Part shown: positions 48,985 through 59,786 of the stretch, one piece after another
Layout of the letters: each line of letters starts with the position of its first letter
Numbering within the stretch: the stretch's first letter is position 1
DNA from: Sphingomonas bacterium
GTDB lineage: Bacteria > Pseudomonadota > Alphaproteobacteria > Sphingomonadales > Sphingomonadaceae
Reading direction: 5' to 3'
Length of the DNA: 64,000 nucleotides
Assembly (NCBI GenBank): GCA_030149245.1
Contig: JASBRX010000011.1
Location: 124,001-188,000, forward strand
Program-made: the position numbers and the translations under genes
The notes under the pieces: generated by a model
Databases searched by the model: none
Told to the model about the DNA's origin: nothing
Seen by the model: the letters and a program-made list of their open reading frames with translations, nothing else

Positions 48985-50028
48985 ATGACCACCCCGCCGA
49001 TCACCGAGCTGACCGACCGCGCCCGCGACATCTTTCGCGTCGTGGTGGAATCGTATCTCGACGCCGGCCAGCCGGTGGGCTCGCGCACCATCTCACGCGC
49101 GCCGGGCCTCAACCTCTCCCCCGCCTCGATCCGCAACGTCATGCAGGATCTTGAGGAGCTCGGCCTGCTCGCCGCGCCGCATACCAGCGCCGGGCGGATG
49201 CCGACCGAGCTTGGCCTGCGCCTGTTCGTCGATGGCATGATGCAGGCCAACGAACCCTCGGCGGAAGAACGCGCCGCGATTGAGGCGCGTGCCGACGCGC
49301 GCGGCCCAGTCGAGGAGGCGCTCGCCGCCACCACTGCCGCGCTGTCGGGCCTGTCGGCCTGCGCCGGCATGGTGCTGGTGCCCAAGGCGGAGCGCGTGTT
49401 GCGCCAGTTCGGCTTCGTGCCGCTCGGCAACGACCGTGCACTTGCGGTGCTGGTGGGTGAGGACGGGTCGGTCGAAAACCGCGTGATCGACCTACCCCCC
49501 GGCCTGCCCCCGGCGACGCTGGAACAGGCCGCCAATTATCTCACCGCCACGCTCGGCGGCCTGACGCTGTCGCAAGCCCGCACCCGCATCGCCAATCAGA
49601 TCGCCAGCGAACGCGCCGCGCTCGACGATGCCGCCCGCACCCTGGTCGAACGCGGCCTCGCGGTCTGGTCGCAGGATGGCGACGATCGCCCCGTGCTGAT
49701 CGTGCGCGGCCAGGGCCGGTTGCTCGAATCCGCGCTGGCCGAGGATCTCGACCGCGTTACCCGCCTGCTCGACGAGCTGGAGGGCAAGGAAGAAATCGCA
49801 CGCCTGCTCGACAGCGCGCGCGAGGCCGACGCCGCGCGCATCTTCATCGGGTCGGAGAACAAGCTATTTGCCCTCTCCGGCTCCTCCGTGATCGCCAAAC
49901 CCGTCCGCGCGATGGACGGCCGCGTCGTCGGCGTGGTGGGGGTTATCGGCCCGACGCGGTTGAACTATGCGCGCGTCGTGCCCATGGTGGATTTCACCGC
50001 TTCAACCTTGGCCAGATTGCTGGCCTGA
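48985..50028 (+). CDS. hrcA: Heat-inducible transcription repressor HrcA
   Basis: MTTPPITELTDRARDIFRVVVESYLDAGQPVGSRTIS...SPASIRNVMQDLEELGLLAAPHTSAGRMPTELGLRLFVD. Confidence 0.96.
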   Translation: MTTPPITELTDRARDIFRVVVESYLDAGQPVGSRTISRAPGLNLSPASIRNVMQDLEELGLLAAPHTSAGRMPTELGLRLFVDGMMQANEPSAEERAAIEARADARGPVEEALAATTAALSGLSACAGMVLVPKAERVLRQFGFVPLGNDRALAVLVGEDGSVENRVIDLPPGLPPATLEQAANYLTATLGGLTLSQARTRIANQIASERAALDDAARTLVERGLAVWSQDGDDRPVLIVRGQGRLLESALAEDLDRVTRLLDELEGKEEIARLLDSAREADAARIFIGSENKLFALSGSSVIAKPVRAMDGRVVGVVGVIGPTRLNYARVVPMVDFTASTLARLLA

Positions 50029-50052
50029 ACCATCAGAAAACACGCAGGAACC

Positions 50053-50601
50053 ATGACCGAAGAACCCAAGACCGAAGCGACCGAAGACCTCCGTCAGGAA
50101 ACCGCAGAGGCCGCCCCCGAAGTGGCCGAACAGGACCGCGTCGCCGCGCTCGAGGCGGAACTCGCAGAAGCCAAGTCCGCCACCCTCTACGCCCGCGCCG
50201 AGGCGCAGAACCTGCTGCGCCGCGCGCAGAAGGAAGCCGAGGACGCGCGAAACTATGCCGCGACCGGCTTTGCCCGCGACATCCTGTCGGTCGCCGATAA
50301 TCTCGGCCGCGCGCTCGCTGCGATCCCTGAGGAGCTGCGCGAGGACGACAAGATGAAGGGGCTGATCACCGGCCTCGAAGCCACCGGCCGCGAACTCGAC
50401 AGCGTCTTCGCCCGCCACGGCATCTCGAAAATCACCGCGCTCGGCGAAGCGCTCGACCCCAATCGCCACCAGGCGATGATGGAAATGCCCAGCGCCGATG
50501 CCGAACCGGGCACGATCGTGCAGGAAATCCAGTCGGGCTACATGATCCGCGACCGCCTGCTCCGCCCCGCGTTGGTGGGTGTGGCGAAGAAGCCGGATTG
50601 A
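50053..50601 (+). CDS. grpE: Nucleotide exchange factor GrpE
   Basis: LYARAEAQNLLRRAQKEAEDARNYAATGFARDILSVADNLGRAL...GTIVQEIQSGYMIRDRLLRPALVGVAK. Confidence 0.95.
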   Translation: MTEEPKTEATEDLRQETAEAAPEVAEQDRVAALEAELAEAKSATLYARAEAQNLLRRAQKEAEDARNYAATGFARDILSVADNLGRALAAIPEELREDDKMKGLITGLEATGRELDSVFARHGISKITALGEALDPNRHQAMMEMPSADAEPGTIVQEIQSGYMIRDRLLRPALVGVAKKPD

Positions 50602-50604
50602 TCC

Positions 50605-50774
50605 CAATTCCTCCCCTGAGCTTGCTCAGGGGAGGGGGACCGCCCGCGCAGCGGGGGGTGGAGGGGCCGCCCCGTAGAGGGCGGAATTTGGCCGAGCCGC
50701 TCCGGCCGTCTGCGCGGCCGCCCCTCCGTCAGCGCTCCGCGCTGCCACCTCCCCTGCGGGGCAGGGGAGGAATT
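50605..50774. repeat. Palindromic intergenic repeat (AATTCCTCCCCTGAGCTTGCTCAGGGGAGG ... GGGGAGGAATT)
   Basis: Inverted ends; includes GGCCGCCCCGTAGAGGGCGGAATTTGGCCGAGC module similar to the 45362 copy. Confidence 0.87.
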
Positions 50775-50820
50775 AGCGAGCCGCCTAGCGCCCGCCCCAC
50801 ATCTCCCCTATCTCCCCCTC

Positions 50821-53562
50821 ATGTCCGGCCGCTTCGATTCCATCCCCCACCGCCGCGCGATCGTCGACCGGCGGGCGCTGGCGGACGATCTTGCCGCGCT
50901 CGATGCGCCCGATACGATGCGGCTGCGTCAGGCCGCCGCGCTGCGGCTCAAGCAAGCGCTGGAGGAGGGCCGCGCCGAAATCGCGCGCCGCCTGATCGAG
51001 CACCCCGCCAAGGGGCATGAAAGCGCGGCGAGCGGCGCGTTCCTGATGGATCAGCTGCTACGCGTGCTGTGGGACTTCACCCTCGCCCGCCTCTACCCCA
51101 ACAGCAACCCGACCGCCGCCGAACGGATGACGCTGGTTGCGGTCGGCGGCTATGGCCGCGGCGAGATGGCGCCGCACAGCGATGTCGATATCGGCTTCAT
51201 CACCCCCTGGAAGCAGACCGGGTGGAGCGAGCAGGTCATCGAATCGATGCTCTATTCGCTGTGGGACATGGGGCTGAAGGTCGGCCACAGCTCGCGCTCG
51301 CTCGACGAAATGGTGCGGGAGGCGCGCGGCGATATCACCGTCCGCACCGCCCTGCTCGAAGCCCGCTACATCTGGGGCGACACCGCGCTCTATGACGAGG
51401 CGGCCGCCCGCTTCAAGGCCGAGATCCAGAATGGCAGCGCGCGCGACTTCATCGCGCAGAAGCTCGCCGAGCGCGACGAGCGCCACCGCAAAATGGGCGA
51501 CAGCCGCTATGTCGTCGAGCCCAATATCAAGGAGGGCAAGGGCGGCCTGCGCGACCTCCACACTTTGTTCTGGATTGGCAAATACGCCCATGGCGTGCGC
51601 GAACCCGCCGATCTGGTCGAGGTCGGGCTGCTCACCAAACTCGAATATCGCCAGTTCCGCCGGGCCGAGAATTTCCTGTGGGCGGTGCGCTGCCACCTCC
51701 ACAATCTTTCAGGGCGCGGCGAGGACCGCCTGACCTTCGACTATCAGCGCGAGATCGCCGAGCGGATGCGCTACGCCGACCGCCCGGGCAAGTCGAAGGT
51801 CGAGCGTTTCATGCACTTCTACTTCCTTCAGGCGAAGATGGTCGGCGACCTCACCGGCGTCTTCCTCGCGCATCTGGACGAGAAGTTCGCCGCGCGCGGC
51901 AGTCGCTTCGGCCTCCCCCGCATCCGCCGCAGCCCCCGCAAGCTCAAGGGCTTCGTGCTCGATCGCGGTCGCCTTGCGCTCCCCAACGACGATTTCTTCC
52001 GCGAAGACCCGGTGCGGCTGGTCGAGCTGTTCCAGCTTGCCGACCTGCACAAGCTCGAAGTCCATCCGCTCGCGATGCGCGCCGCCAACCGCGATGCCAA
52101 GCTGATCGCCGACTGGCGCGACGACCCGCGCGCCAATGCGCTGTTCATGGACGTTCTGACCAGCCCCCGCGATCCCGAAACCGTGCTGCGCTGGATGAAC
52201 GAGGCTGGGGTGTTCGGCCAGTTCGTGCCGGACTTTGGTCGCGTCGTCGCACAGATGCAGTTCGACATGTACCACCATTTCACGGTGGACGAACACACGA
52301 TCCGCGCCGTCGGCCTGCTCAACCGCATCGAAAAGGGTGAGCTCAAGGAAGATCACCCGCTCGCCAGCGGCATCCTCGATCAGGTCGCCTCACGCCGCGC
52401 GCTCTATGTCTCCGTCCTGCTGCACGACATCGCCAAGGGGCGCGGCGGCGACCATAGCGTGATCGGGGCGGAGATCGCGCTCAAGCTCTGCCCCCGCTTC
52501 GGCCTGACCGCAGCGGAGACCGAGACGGTATCCTGGCTGGTCCGCTATCATTTGCTGATGTCCGCCACCGCGTTCAAGCGCGACCTCAGCGACTTCAAGA
52601 CGATCCTCGACTTCACCGCCGTGGTGCAATCGCCGCAGCGGCTGATGATGCTGCTGATCCTCACAGTCGTCGATATCCGCGCGGTCGGCCCCGGCGTGTG
52701 GAACGGGTGGAAGCGCCAGCTGCTCACCAACCTCTTCGAAAGCGCCGAGGAAGTGCTGCGTCTGGGCCACAAGCAAAAGGGGCGCGGCGAGCGCATCGCG
52801 GCGAAACAGGCGGCGCTGGCACAGGCGATCGGCAGCGACACCAGCGATTTCGTCCGCCGCCTCGCCGACCCCTATTGGGTGGCCGAGCCCGAGGATGTGA
52901 TCGAACGCAACGCCCGCTTCATCGCTCGCGTCGGCAACGCCCAGCTGTCGGTCGAGGCGACGGTCTATCCCGATCGCGGCGCGACGCTCGTCACCGTCTA
53001 TGCCGCCGACCATGCCGGGCTGTTCTACCGCATCGCCGGCGCGATCCATGCCGCCGGGGGCAACATCATCGATGCGCGCATCCACACCCCGCGCGACGGC
53101 ATGGCGCTCGACAATTTCCTGGTTCAGGACCCGCTCGGTCGCCCGTTCGACGATCCCGGCCAACTCGCCCGCATCGAAACCGGCATTGCCGAGGCGCTGG
53201 CCAACCGCGCCAAGCTCACCGAACGCCTCGCCGCCAAGCCGCTCCCGCGCCTGCGCGCAGACGCCTTCACGATCGAACCCAATGTTCTGATCGACAACAA
53301 GGCATCGAACCGCTTCACCGTGATCGAGGTGCAGGCGCGCGACCGCCCCGCCTTGCTCCACCACCTGGCCTATGCGCTGTTCCAGTCGAAGGTGACGATC
53401 CACAGCGCGCACGTCGCCACCTATGGCGAGCGCGCGGTCGATACCTTCTATGTCACCGACCTGACCGGCGACAAGATCACCGCCGTACTGCGCCTGAAGT
53501 CGCTCGAACGCCGGTTGCTGGATGCCGCGACCGGCCTGGGAGAGTTCGCCAGCGCGGCCTGA
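50821..53562 (+). CDS. glnD: Bifunctional [protein-PII] uridylyltransferase/uridylyl-removing enzyme
   Basis: LVAVGGYGRGEMAPHSDVDIGF nucleotidyltransferase motif, HD domain (VSVLLHDIAKGRGGDHS), two C-terminal ACT domains. Confidence 0.96.
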   Translation: MSGRFDSIPHRRAIVDRRALADDLAALDAPDTMRLRQAAALRLKQALEEGRAEIARRLIEHPAKGHESAASGAFLMDQLLRVLWDFTLARLYPNSNPTAAERMTLVAVGGYGRGEMAPHSDVDIGFITPWKQTGWSEQVIESMLYSLWDMGLKVGHSSRSLDEMVREARGDITVRTALLEARYIWGDTALYDEAAARFKAEIQNGSARDFIAQKLAERDERHRKMGDSRYVVEPNIKEGKGGLRDLHTLFWIGKYAHGVREPADLVEVGLLTKLEYRQFRRAENFLWAVRCHLHNLSGRGEDRLTFDYQREIAERMRYADRPGKSKVERFMHFYFLQAKMVGDLTGVFLAHLDEKFAARGSRFGLPRIRRSPRKLKGFVLDRGRLALPNDDFFREDPVRLVELFQLADLHKLEVHPLAMRAANRDAKLIADWRDDPRANALFMDVLTSPRDPETVLRWMNEAGVFGQFVPDFGRVVAQMQFDMYHHFTVDEHTIRAVGLLNRIEKGELKEDHPLASGILDQVASRRALYVSVLLHDIAKGRGGDHSVIGAEIALKLCPRFGLTAAETETVSWLVRYHLLMSATAFKRDLSDFKTILDFTAVVQSPQRLMMLLILTVVDIRAVGPGVWNGWKRQLLTNLFESAEEVLRLGHKQKGRGERIAAKQAALAQAIGSDTSDFVRRLADPYWVAEPEDVIERNARFIARVGNAQLSVEATVYPDRGATLVTVYAADHAGLFYRIAGAIHAAGGNIIDARIHTPRDGMALDNFLVQDPLGRPFDDPGQLARIETGIAEALANRAKLTERLAAKPLPRLRADAFTIEPNVLIDNKASNRFTVIEVQARDRPALLHHLAYALFQSKVTIHSAHVATYGERAVDTFYVTDLTGDKITAVLRLKSLERRLLDAATGLGEFASAA

Positions 53563-53563
53563 A

Positions 53564-53699
53564 AAATCCTCCCCGGAACGGGGAGGGGGACCGCCGCCGC
53601 AGGCGGTGGTGGAGGGGGCCCGAGGCACCGGATTCGCTTGCCGCGGGTCCCCTCCGTCAGCGCTACGCGCTGCCACCTCCCCGTTCCGGGGAGGATTTC
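53564..53699. repeat. Palindromic intergenic repeat (AAATCCTCCCCGGAACGGGGAGG ... CCTCCCCGTTCCGGGGAGGATTT)
   Basis: Inverted ends. Confidence 0.88.
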
Positions 53700-53761
53700 A
53701 GTGCTTCCGCCATCGCACCCCCCGCCCTAATCTCCCCCCATCACAACGGGGAGCGACGAAT

Positions 53762-54145
53762 ATGGGCGTACTCGGCATGGGCGGGCTGTTCTTCCGGGCA
53801 AAGGACCCGGACGCGCTCAACACATGGTATCGCGAGCATCTCGGCATCGGCGCAGGCTGCGTCGCCGAGGATAGCGGCGGTGAGGTCAATGAATGGACCT
53901 GGCATACGCAAGGCGGCCCGATGGTGTTCGCGCCGTTCAAGGCGACCACCGACTATTTCGCCGCCGACAAGCAATTCATGATCAACCTGCGCGTCCGCGA
54001 CCTCGAAGGGATGCTGGAACAGCTCAATGCCGCGGGGATCGAGATCATCACCAACGACGAATGGGACTCGCCAGAGGTCGGAAAATTCGCCCGCATCCAC
54101 GATCCTGAGGGGAACGCCATCGAACTGTGGGAGCCGCCGGCATGA
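53762..54145 (+). CDS. VOC family (glyoxalase/bleomycin-resistance-like) protein
   Basis: MGVLGMGGLFFRAKDPDALNTWYREHLGI..., IHDPEGNAIELWEPP. Confidence 0.88.
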   Translation: MGVLGMGGLFFRAKDPDALNTWYREHLGIGAGCVAEDSGGEVNEWTWHTQGGPMVFAPFKATTDYFAADKQFMINLRVRDLEGMLEQLNAAGIEIITNDEWDSPEVGKFARIHDPEGNAIELWEPPA

Positions 54146-54348
54146 CCGCCGTCTGGATCGCACTCGGCGCGGTGGCGATCGGCCTGCTGACGGTGTTCAT
54201 CTCGCTCAACGCGGCGAAGAAGGCCGAGCGCAAGAAGGATAGCGGCGACGGCGGCACCAGCCCCGCCAGCGACACCGGCGACCGCGACCGCACCGATAGC
54301 GACTCGGGCGGCGATGGCGGCGCAGATGGCGGCGGCGGCGGAGACTGA
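54142..54348 (+). CDS. Small single-TM hypothetical protein
   Basis: MTAVWIALGAVAIGLLTVFISLNAAKKAERKK then Gly/Asp-rich tail; ATGA overlap with upstream CDS. Confidence 0.65.
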   Translation: MTAVWIALGAVAIGLLTVFISLNAAKKAERKKDSGDGGTSPASDTGDRDRTDSDSGGDGGADGGGGGD

Positions 54349-54349
54349 A

Positions 54350-54521
54350 CAACTCCTCCCCTGCTTGCTCAGGGGAGGGGGACCATGCGCAGCATGGTGG
54401 AGGGGCCGCGCCAACGGCGCGGAACCCGCGCGGCACGCCGCCCGCTGCGTCTGCGCGCAGCGCCCCTCCACCACCCGCTACGCGGGCGGTCCCCCTCCCC
54501 CAGCAAGCTGGGGGAGGAATG
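54350..54521. repeat. Palindromic intergenic repeat (CTCCTCCCCTGCTTGCTCAGGGGAGGGGGACC ... CCCCAGCAAGCTGGGGGAGGAATG)
   Basis: Inverted ends, same family. Confidence 0.84.
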
Positions 54522-54591
54522 AGATACCCCCATCGTCAGCCCGGCCTTGAGCCGGGCCGAGGCTTCTACTGGGGCTGAGCGACCGCCATCT

Positions 54592-55017
54592 CTAACAGCC
54601 CGACGTTCCGCCAGCTGCTGCTGCCTGCGCAGTGCGCGGTCTCATCACCACAAATCGCGCCGATCCAGATCCTGAAATCAGCTTACTGGCCGGGCCAGCC
54701 ATCTGAATTTTGATTGAGTCAGCCGGGACGCCTAATCTCGCCAGTTCTGCCCTCACACGAGCGGCCCTTCTTTGGGGCATGAGACGTCCGGCGTCGGACC
54801 CGTCAGTCTGCGCGATCAGCTCGATTGACGCATATCGAAGCATTCTTGCTTCATGGACAAATGCAACAACACTGGCGCGATCAATCGCATTCAATTTGGC
54901 ACCGCCATCTTCAAAAGCGACGAACGATGGCGAGCAGGCAAATGCAGGGGAAATCGTGGCAAAAGTGACCATGACGGCAAATGCTGATTTGGCGCAGTCC
55001 CTCAGCCTGACCTGCAT
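54592..55017 (-). CDS. Exported hypothetical protein, possibly OmpA-C-like
   Basis: Signal peptide AVMVTFATISPAFA; VAFVHEARMLRYASIELIAQTDGSDAGRLMPQRRAARVRAELARLGVPADSIKIQMAG. Confidence 0.65.
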   Translation of the reverse strand: MQVRLRDCAKSAFAVMVTFATISPAFACSPSFVAFEDGGAKLNAIDRASVVAFVHEARMLRYASIELIAQTDGSDAGRLMPQRRAARVRAELARLGVPADSIKIQMAGPASKLISGSGSARFVVMRPRTAQAAAAGGTSGC

Positions 55018-55029
55018 TTTATTGCCCCC

Positions 55030-55893
55030 TCAATCCCGCTGCCACACCCGCACCCAATCCACTTCCATCGCCGCCGGGAACGCCTTGGGGTCGATCCCCT
55101 TCTGCCCGCCCCAGCCGCCGACCGCGACGTTCAGGATCAGATATTCGGGCGTTCCGAACGGCCAGGTCTGCGGATCACCCTTTTTGTCATTCTCGAACCG
55201 CATATGCGCGCGCCCGTCGATGCCGATCAGGATACGGTCCGCATTCCAGTCGAGTTGATAGGTGTGAAACGCCGCGCACTCATCGGGGATCACGACATTC
55301 GATCCCTTTTGCGTGTTGGAAACATGGTTGTACGCGCCGGTGTGCACCGTGCCATGGACACGGCCATTGTCCCAGCCGACATGCTCCATGATGTCGATCT
55401 CGCCCATCGCGGGCCAGCCCTTGCTGTCGTCCGACGCCAGCATCCAGATCGCCGGCCAGATCCCGCGCCCGCACGGCAGCTTGGCGCGGATTTCAAAGAA
55501 TCCATAGCGCCAGTCCGCGATCCCCTTGGTGAAGATCTTGGTCGAGGCATAGTCCTGCCCGCCATGATCGGGCTTGTCGGACAGCCGCTCCTGCGTCGCC
55601 GTGATGATCAGCCGACCACCTTCAACCCGCACATTTTCGGGCCGCGCAGCAGCGTAATATTGCTTTTCCTCGTTATGCCAGCCCTGCTTGTTGAGCGCAG
55701 TATCATACGCCCAGCGCTTCGGGTCGGGCATGCCATCGGTGTCGAACTCGTCCGACCAGACCAGCCTGGCATCCGCCGGACGGACGAGCGGCTCGTCCGT
55801 CCCGGCGGTGATCGGCGGGCTGTGCACGACCTGCGCGGTGGCGGGAGTCGCCCCGCACGCCAGCAGCGCGACGCACAGCATCGCCAGTCTCAT
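55030..55893 (-). CDS. Glycoside hydrolase family 16
   Basis: [21 protein letters not shown]...[16 protein letters not shown] context, [14 protein letters not shown] (ExDxxE catalytic motif). Confidence 0.93.
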   Translation of the reverse strand: MRLAMLCVALLACGATPATAQVVHSPPITAGTDEPLVRPADARLVWSDEFDTDGMPDPKRWAYDTALNKQGWHNEEKQYYAAARPENVRVEGGRLIITATQERLSDKPDHGGQDYASTKIFTKGIADWRYGFFEIRAKLPCGRGIWPAIWMLASDDSKGWPAMGEIDIMEHVGWDNGRVHGTVHTGAYNHVSNTQKGSNVVIPDECAAFHTYQLDWNADRILIGIDGRAHMRFENDKKGDPQTWPFGTPEYLILNVAVGGWGGQKGIDPKAFPAAMEVDWVRVWQRD

Positions 55894-56423
55894 TTGGGCG
55901 ACAGCACCATCAGCATCTGGCGGCCTTCCATGCGCGGATAGCTTTCGACCTTGGCCACCTCGGCGCTGTCCTCCTGGACGCGGCGCAGCAGGTTCATGCC
56001 CAGCTGGCCATGGCTCAGCTCACGCCCGCGAAAGCGCAGCGTGATCTTCACCTTGTCCCCCTCGCCGATGAACTTGTGGACCGCCTTCATCTTGGTCTCA
56101 TAGTCATGGTCGTCGATGTTCGGACGCATCTTGATCTCCTTGATCTCCTGCGTCTTTTGCGACTTGCGCGCGAGGTTCGCCTTTTTCTGCGCCTCGTACT
56201 TGTACTTGCCGACATCGAGATATTTGGCGACCGGCGGGTCCGCGTTCGGGGACACTTCGACCAGGTCGAGACCCAGTGCCTGCGCCTGTTCCATCGCCTC
56301 ACGCGTGAACATCACGCCCAGATTCTCGCCTTCATGGTCGATCACGCGAACCTTGGGCGACTGGATGAATTCGTTGAAGCGCGGGCCGGTCGGCACCGGG
56401 GGCGCGAAACCGCGCCGGGACAT
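55890..56423 (-). CDS. infC: Translation initiation factor IF-3
   Basis: [57 protein letters not shown]...[25 protein letters not shown]. Confidence 0.96.
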   Translation of the reverse strand: MSRRGFAPPVPTGPRFNEFIQSPKVRVIDHEGENLGVMFTREAMEQAQALGLDLVEVSPNADPPVAKYLDVGKYKYEAQKKANLARKSQKTQEIKEIKMRPNIDDHDYETKMKAVHKFIGEGDKVKITLRFRGRELSHGQLGMNLLRRVQEDSAEVAKVESYPRMEGRQMLMVLSPK

Positions 56424-56545
56424 GGGGGGACGTATAGGAACAGCTCCTGTTATAATTTCGACGACTTACGATAACGCATGAACGCGCAAACGGGTAGCCC
56501 CGCCGCGCGATCCTGACGAAAAAGCCACACGCTGTGGCGCGCGGG

Positions 56546-58546
56546 TTACGCCTTCATATCGGGTGCGAGCGCCGCATCCGCAAGCATCGCGATGGCATCG
56601 TCGAGGCGCATCACCGTCTGCCCCTCGCTGCCCAGCGTGCGGACGGCGACCGTGCCCTCCTCGGCCTCGCGCTTGCCGACCACGAGCAAGTACGGAACCT
56701 TCGCCAGCGAATGCTCGCGTACCTTGTAGTTGATCTTCTCGTTGCGCAGGTCGCTCTCGACCCGGATACCAGCCGCCTTCAGCCTGGCGACCGCGTCCTT
56801 GGCATAATCGTCGGCATCCGACACGATCGTCGCCACCACCGCCTGCACCGGCGCCAGCCACACCGGCAGCCGCCCGGCGAAATGCTCGATCAAGATACCG
56901 ATGAACCGCTCATACGACCCAAAGATCGCGCGGTGCAGCATCACCGGCCGATGCCGCTCGCCATCCTCGCCGACATAGGACGCGTCGAGCCGCTCGGGCA
57001 GCACGCGGTCCGACTGGATCGTGCCCACCTGCCACGTCCGCCCGATCGCGTCGGTCAGGTGCCATTCCAGCTTGGGCGCATAAAACGCCCCCTCGCCCGG
57101 CAGCTCTTCCCAGCCATATTCAGTGGTGCAGAGACCCGCGTTGACAACTGCGTCGCGCAGTTCGCCTTCCGCCTTATCCCACATCTCGTCACTGCCGAAG
57201 CGCTTCTCAGGCCGCAGCGCAAGCTTGATTGCATAGGTGAAACCGAAATCCTTGTAGATGCGATCCGCCAGCTTGCAGAATGCCTTCACCTCCTCGACGA
57301 TCTGGTCCTCGCGGCAAAAGATATGCGCGTCGTCCTGCGTGAACTGGCGCACGCGCATCAGCCCGTGCAGCGCGCCATGCGGCTCGTTGCGGTGGCAGCA
57401 GCCATTTTCGTACAGCCGCAGCGGCAGCTCGCGATAGCTCTTCAGCCCCTGCCGGAAAATCAGCACATGCGCCGGGCAGTTCATCGGCTTCAGCGCCATC
57501 CAGTCGGCTTCGCCGCTGATCACCGGGCCTTCGTCATCGACGTTCGGCACCTCGTCGGGGATCACGAACATATTCTCGCGGTATTTGCCCCAATGGCCGG
57601 ACTGCTCCCACTGGCGCGCGTCCATCACCTGCGGCGTCTTGACCTCGCGATAGCCAGCAGCATCAATCGCTCGGCGCATATAGGCCTCGAGCTGACGCCA
57701 CACCATATAGCCCTTGGGGTGCCAGAACACGCTGCCATGCGCTTCGGCCTGCAGGTGGAACAGGTCCATCTCCGCGCCCAGCTTGCGATGGTCGCGCTTC
57801 GCCGCTTCCTCCAGTCTGTGGAGATGCGCGTCCAACTGCTTCTTGTTGAGCCAGCCGGTGCCATAGATGCGCGTCAGCTGCGCATTCTTCTGATCGCCAC
57901 GCCAATAGGCCCCCGCGACCCGCATCAGTTTGAACGCCGCCGGATCGAGCTTGCCCGTAGAAGCCAGATGCGGCCCGCGGCACATGTCGAGCCAGTCGTC
58001 GCCCGACCAGTACACCGTCAGCTCCTCGCCCTCGGGCAGTTCCTTCGCCCATTCGGCCTTGAAGCTCTCGCCCTGCGCGGTCCAGCGGTCGATCAGCGCC
58101 TGCCGGCTCCACACCTCGCGGCGCAGCGGCTTGTCGGCGCGGATGATCTCGCGCATCTTCTCCTCGATCGCGGGCAGATCCTCCATCGAGAAGGGCGCGC
58201 GCGACGCCGGCGCCATCACGTCATAGTAAAACCCATCATCGGTCGCCGGACCGAAGGTGATCTGCGTGCCGGGGAACAGCGCCTGCACCGCCTCCGCCAG
58301 CACATGCGCAAAGTCATGCCGCGCCAGCTCCAGCGCATCCGCCTCGTCCCGCGCCGTCACCAGCGCCAGCGCGGAGTCCTTCTCCAGCGGCCGGTTGATG
58401 TCGCGCAATTCGCCATCGACCCGCGCGGCAATCGCCGCCTTGGCAAGGCCCGGCCCGATCGCAGCGGCAATGTCGCCCGGCGTGGTCCCCGGCGGCACTT
58501 CGCGCACCGAGCCATCGGGAAGCGTGATCGAAAGAAGGTCGGCCAT
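56546..58546 (-). CDS. thrS: Threonine-tRNA ligase
   Basis: TGS domain plus class II aaRS core ([32 protein letters not shown]-like context, [32 protein letters not shown]). Confidence 0.97.
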   Translation of the reverse strand: MADLLSITLPDGSVREVPPGTTPGDIAAAIGPGLAKAAIAARVDGELRDINRPLEKDSALALVTARDEADALELARHDFAHVLAEAVQALFPGTQITFGPATDDGFYYDVMAPASRAPFSMEDLPAIEEKMREIIRADKPLRREVWSRQALIDRWTAQGESFKAEWAKELPEGEELTVYWSGDDWLDMCRGPHLASTGKLDPAAFKLMRVAGAYWRGDQKNAQLTRIYGTGWLNKKQLDAHLHRLEEAAKRDHRKLGAEMDLFHLQAEAHGSVFWHPKGYMVWRQLEAYMRRAIDAAGYREVKTPQVMDARQWEQSGHWGKYRENMFVIPDEVPNVDDEGPVISGEADWMALKPMNCPAHVLIFRQGLKSYRELPLRLYENGCCHRNEPHGALHGLMRVRQFTQDDAHIFCREDQIVEEVKAFCKLADRIYKDFGFTYAIKLALRPEKRFGSDEMWDKAEGELRDAVVNAGLCTTEYGWEELPGEGAFYAPKLEWHLTDAIGRTWQVGTIQSDRVLPERLDASYVGEDGERHRPVMLHRAIFGSYERFIGILIEHFAGRLPVWLAPVQAVVATIVSDADDYAKDAVARLKAAGIRVESDLRNEKINYKVREHSLAKVPYLLVVGKREAEEGTVAVRTLGSEGQTVMRLDDAIAMLADAALAPDMKA

Positions 58547-58780
58547 ATCAATCCTGCAAGTTTGTCGTGCCTATGCACGCCACGGCGACGCTAGAAAAGG
58601 GGCAGGATCAGGAGGAGCAGCGCCATCTCACCCGATCCCGGGCAAGAGGGCCAGCGCCGCGGTTCAGCCGCGCACGCCAAACCCTCCCGCCGCGGCGGGA
58701 GTAGTGGTGGTAGTGCTGGCAAAGCGAACGGCCATGCGGGGGATATAGCGCAGCGTCGGCATCGACGCTACCCTCCGCCC

Positions 58781-59131
58781 ATGCCTCCCCACCACCGCAT
58801 CACCGCCATCCTCCCCTGCCGCGACCTCGCCGCCAGCACCGATTTCTACCAGCGCCTCGGCCTCACCCTCGACAGCGACTGGGGCCATTACCGCATCCTC
58901 AGCGACGGCAAGGGCTGGCACCTCCACCTTCGCCACGAACCCACCACGCCCCAGGCTCCCGACAATCCGTTCGGCCTGTACCTCTATGCCGAAGACGTGG
59001 ACGCCATCGCCGACCGCGTGCGGGACGTGATCATCGAACCCGGCGCCCCGCACCTCAAACCCTGGGGCATGTATGAATTCGCCGTCAGCGACCCCGACGG
59101 CACATTGGTGCGCGTGGGGCGGGAAGCATGA
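58781..59131 (+). CDS. VOC / bleomycin-resistance-like protein
   Basis: HHRITAILPCRDLAASTDFYQRLGLTLDSDWGHYRILSDGKGWHLHLRHE...MYEFAVSDPDGTLVRVG. Confidence 0.85.
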   Translation: MPPHHRITAILPCRDLAASTDFYQRLGLTLDSDWGHYRILSDGKGWHLHLRHEPTTPQAPDNPFGLYLYAEDVDAIADRVRDVIIEPGAPHLKPWGMYEFAVSDPDGTLVRVGREA

Positions 59132-59649
59132 GCGTGGCGCGCATCCTCCCGATCATCGCGCTTGCCCTCGCAATCACCGGCTGCGAGCGCAAGATCGACA
59201 CGCTCGCCCAACCGGAACAGGCAAATGCGACCGCCTCGATCGCTCAACCGTTCAAGGATCGCCGCGTCACCAACCCCTTCCCCGGCGCAACCGAAGTCCG
59301 TCTGTTCGTCGAGGTCGGCTACACCAAGGACAGCAAACCAATCCTCAGCAAGCGCAACGGCGTCCGGCTCAACGCCGCGCAACGCAAGGAATTCGAGAAC
59401 AGCCTGAAGATCATCGCCGCCCCCGAATATGAGGCGGCGTGCTTCATCCCGCACCATTTCTTCCGCTATTATGATGCCCGCGGAAAGGAGATCGGCGATG
59501 TCGCGGTTTGCTTCTGCTGCGTCGGAGTCGGGGCTGCTGGCAGCAAGGCGCTGGAGCCTCCTGAAGGAGCGATGCTCAGCGCCGACTATGGAAGAGTGAA
59601 AGCGCTGGTCGCAGCGCTGGGCGAGCCAACGGACGTGCTCTGCGACTAA
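59128..59649 (+). CDS. Hypothetical lipoprotein
   Basis: MSVARILPIIALALAITGCERK lipobox; 4-bp ATGA overlap with preceding VOC gene. Confidence 0.7.
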   Translation: MSVARILPIIALALAITGCERKIDTLAQPEQANATASIAQPFKDRRVTNPFPGATEVRLFVEVGYTKDSKPILSKRNGVRLNAAQRKEFENSLKIIAAPEYEAACFIPHHFFRYYDARGKEIGDVAVCFCCVGVGAAGSKALEPPEGAMLSADYGRVKALVAALGEPTDVLCD

Positions 59650-59786
59650 GCTCAAGCCCCTCCCGCTTGCGGGAGGGGTTGGGGAGGGTCTTCTTCTGCC
59701 AAAACCTCACAAAACCCTCACCGCCGCCTCATTACCCCGCCCGCAACTCGCGCCATCCCCTGCCCTGCAACCAGCAGGAGCCACCC

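Noticed and set aside
56534-58594. 686-aa plus-strand ORF opposite thrS
   Set aside because: Antisense of a well-supported thrS; Arg/His/Leu-rich shadow translation.
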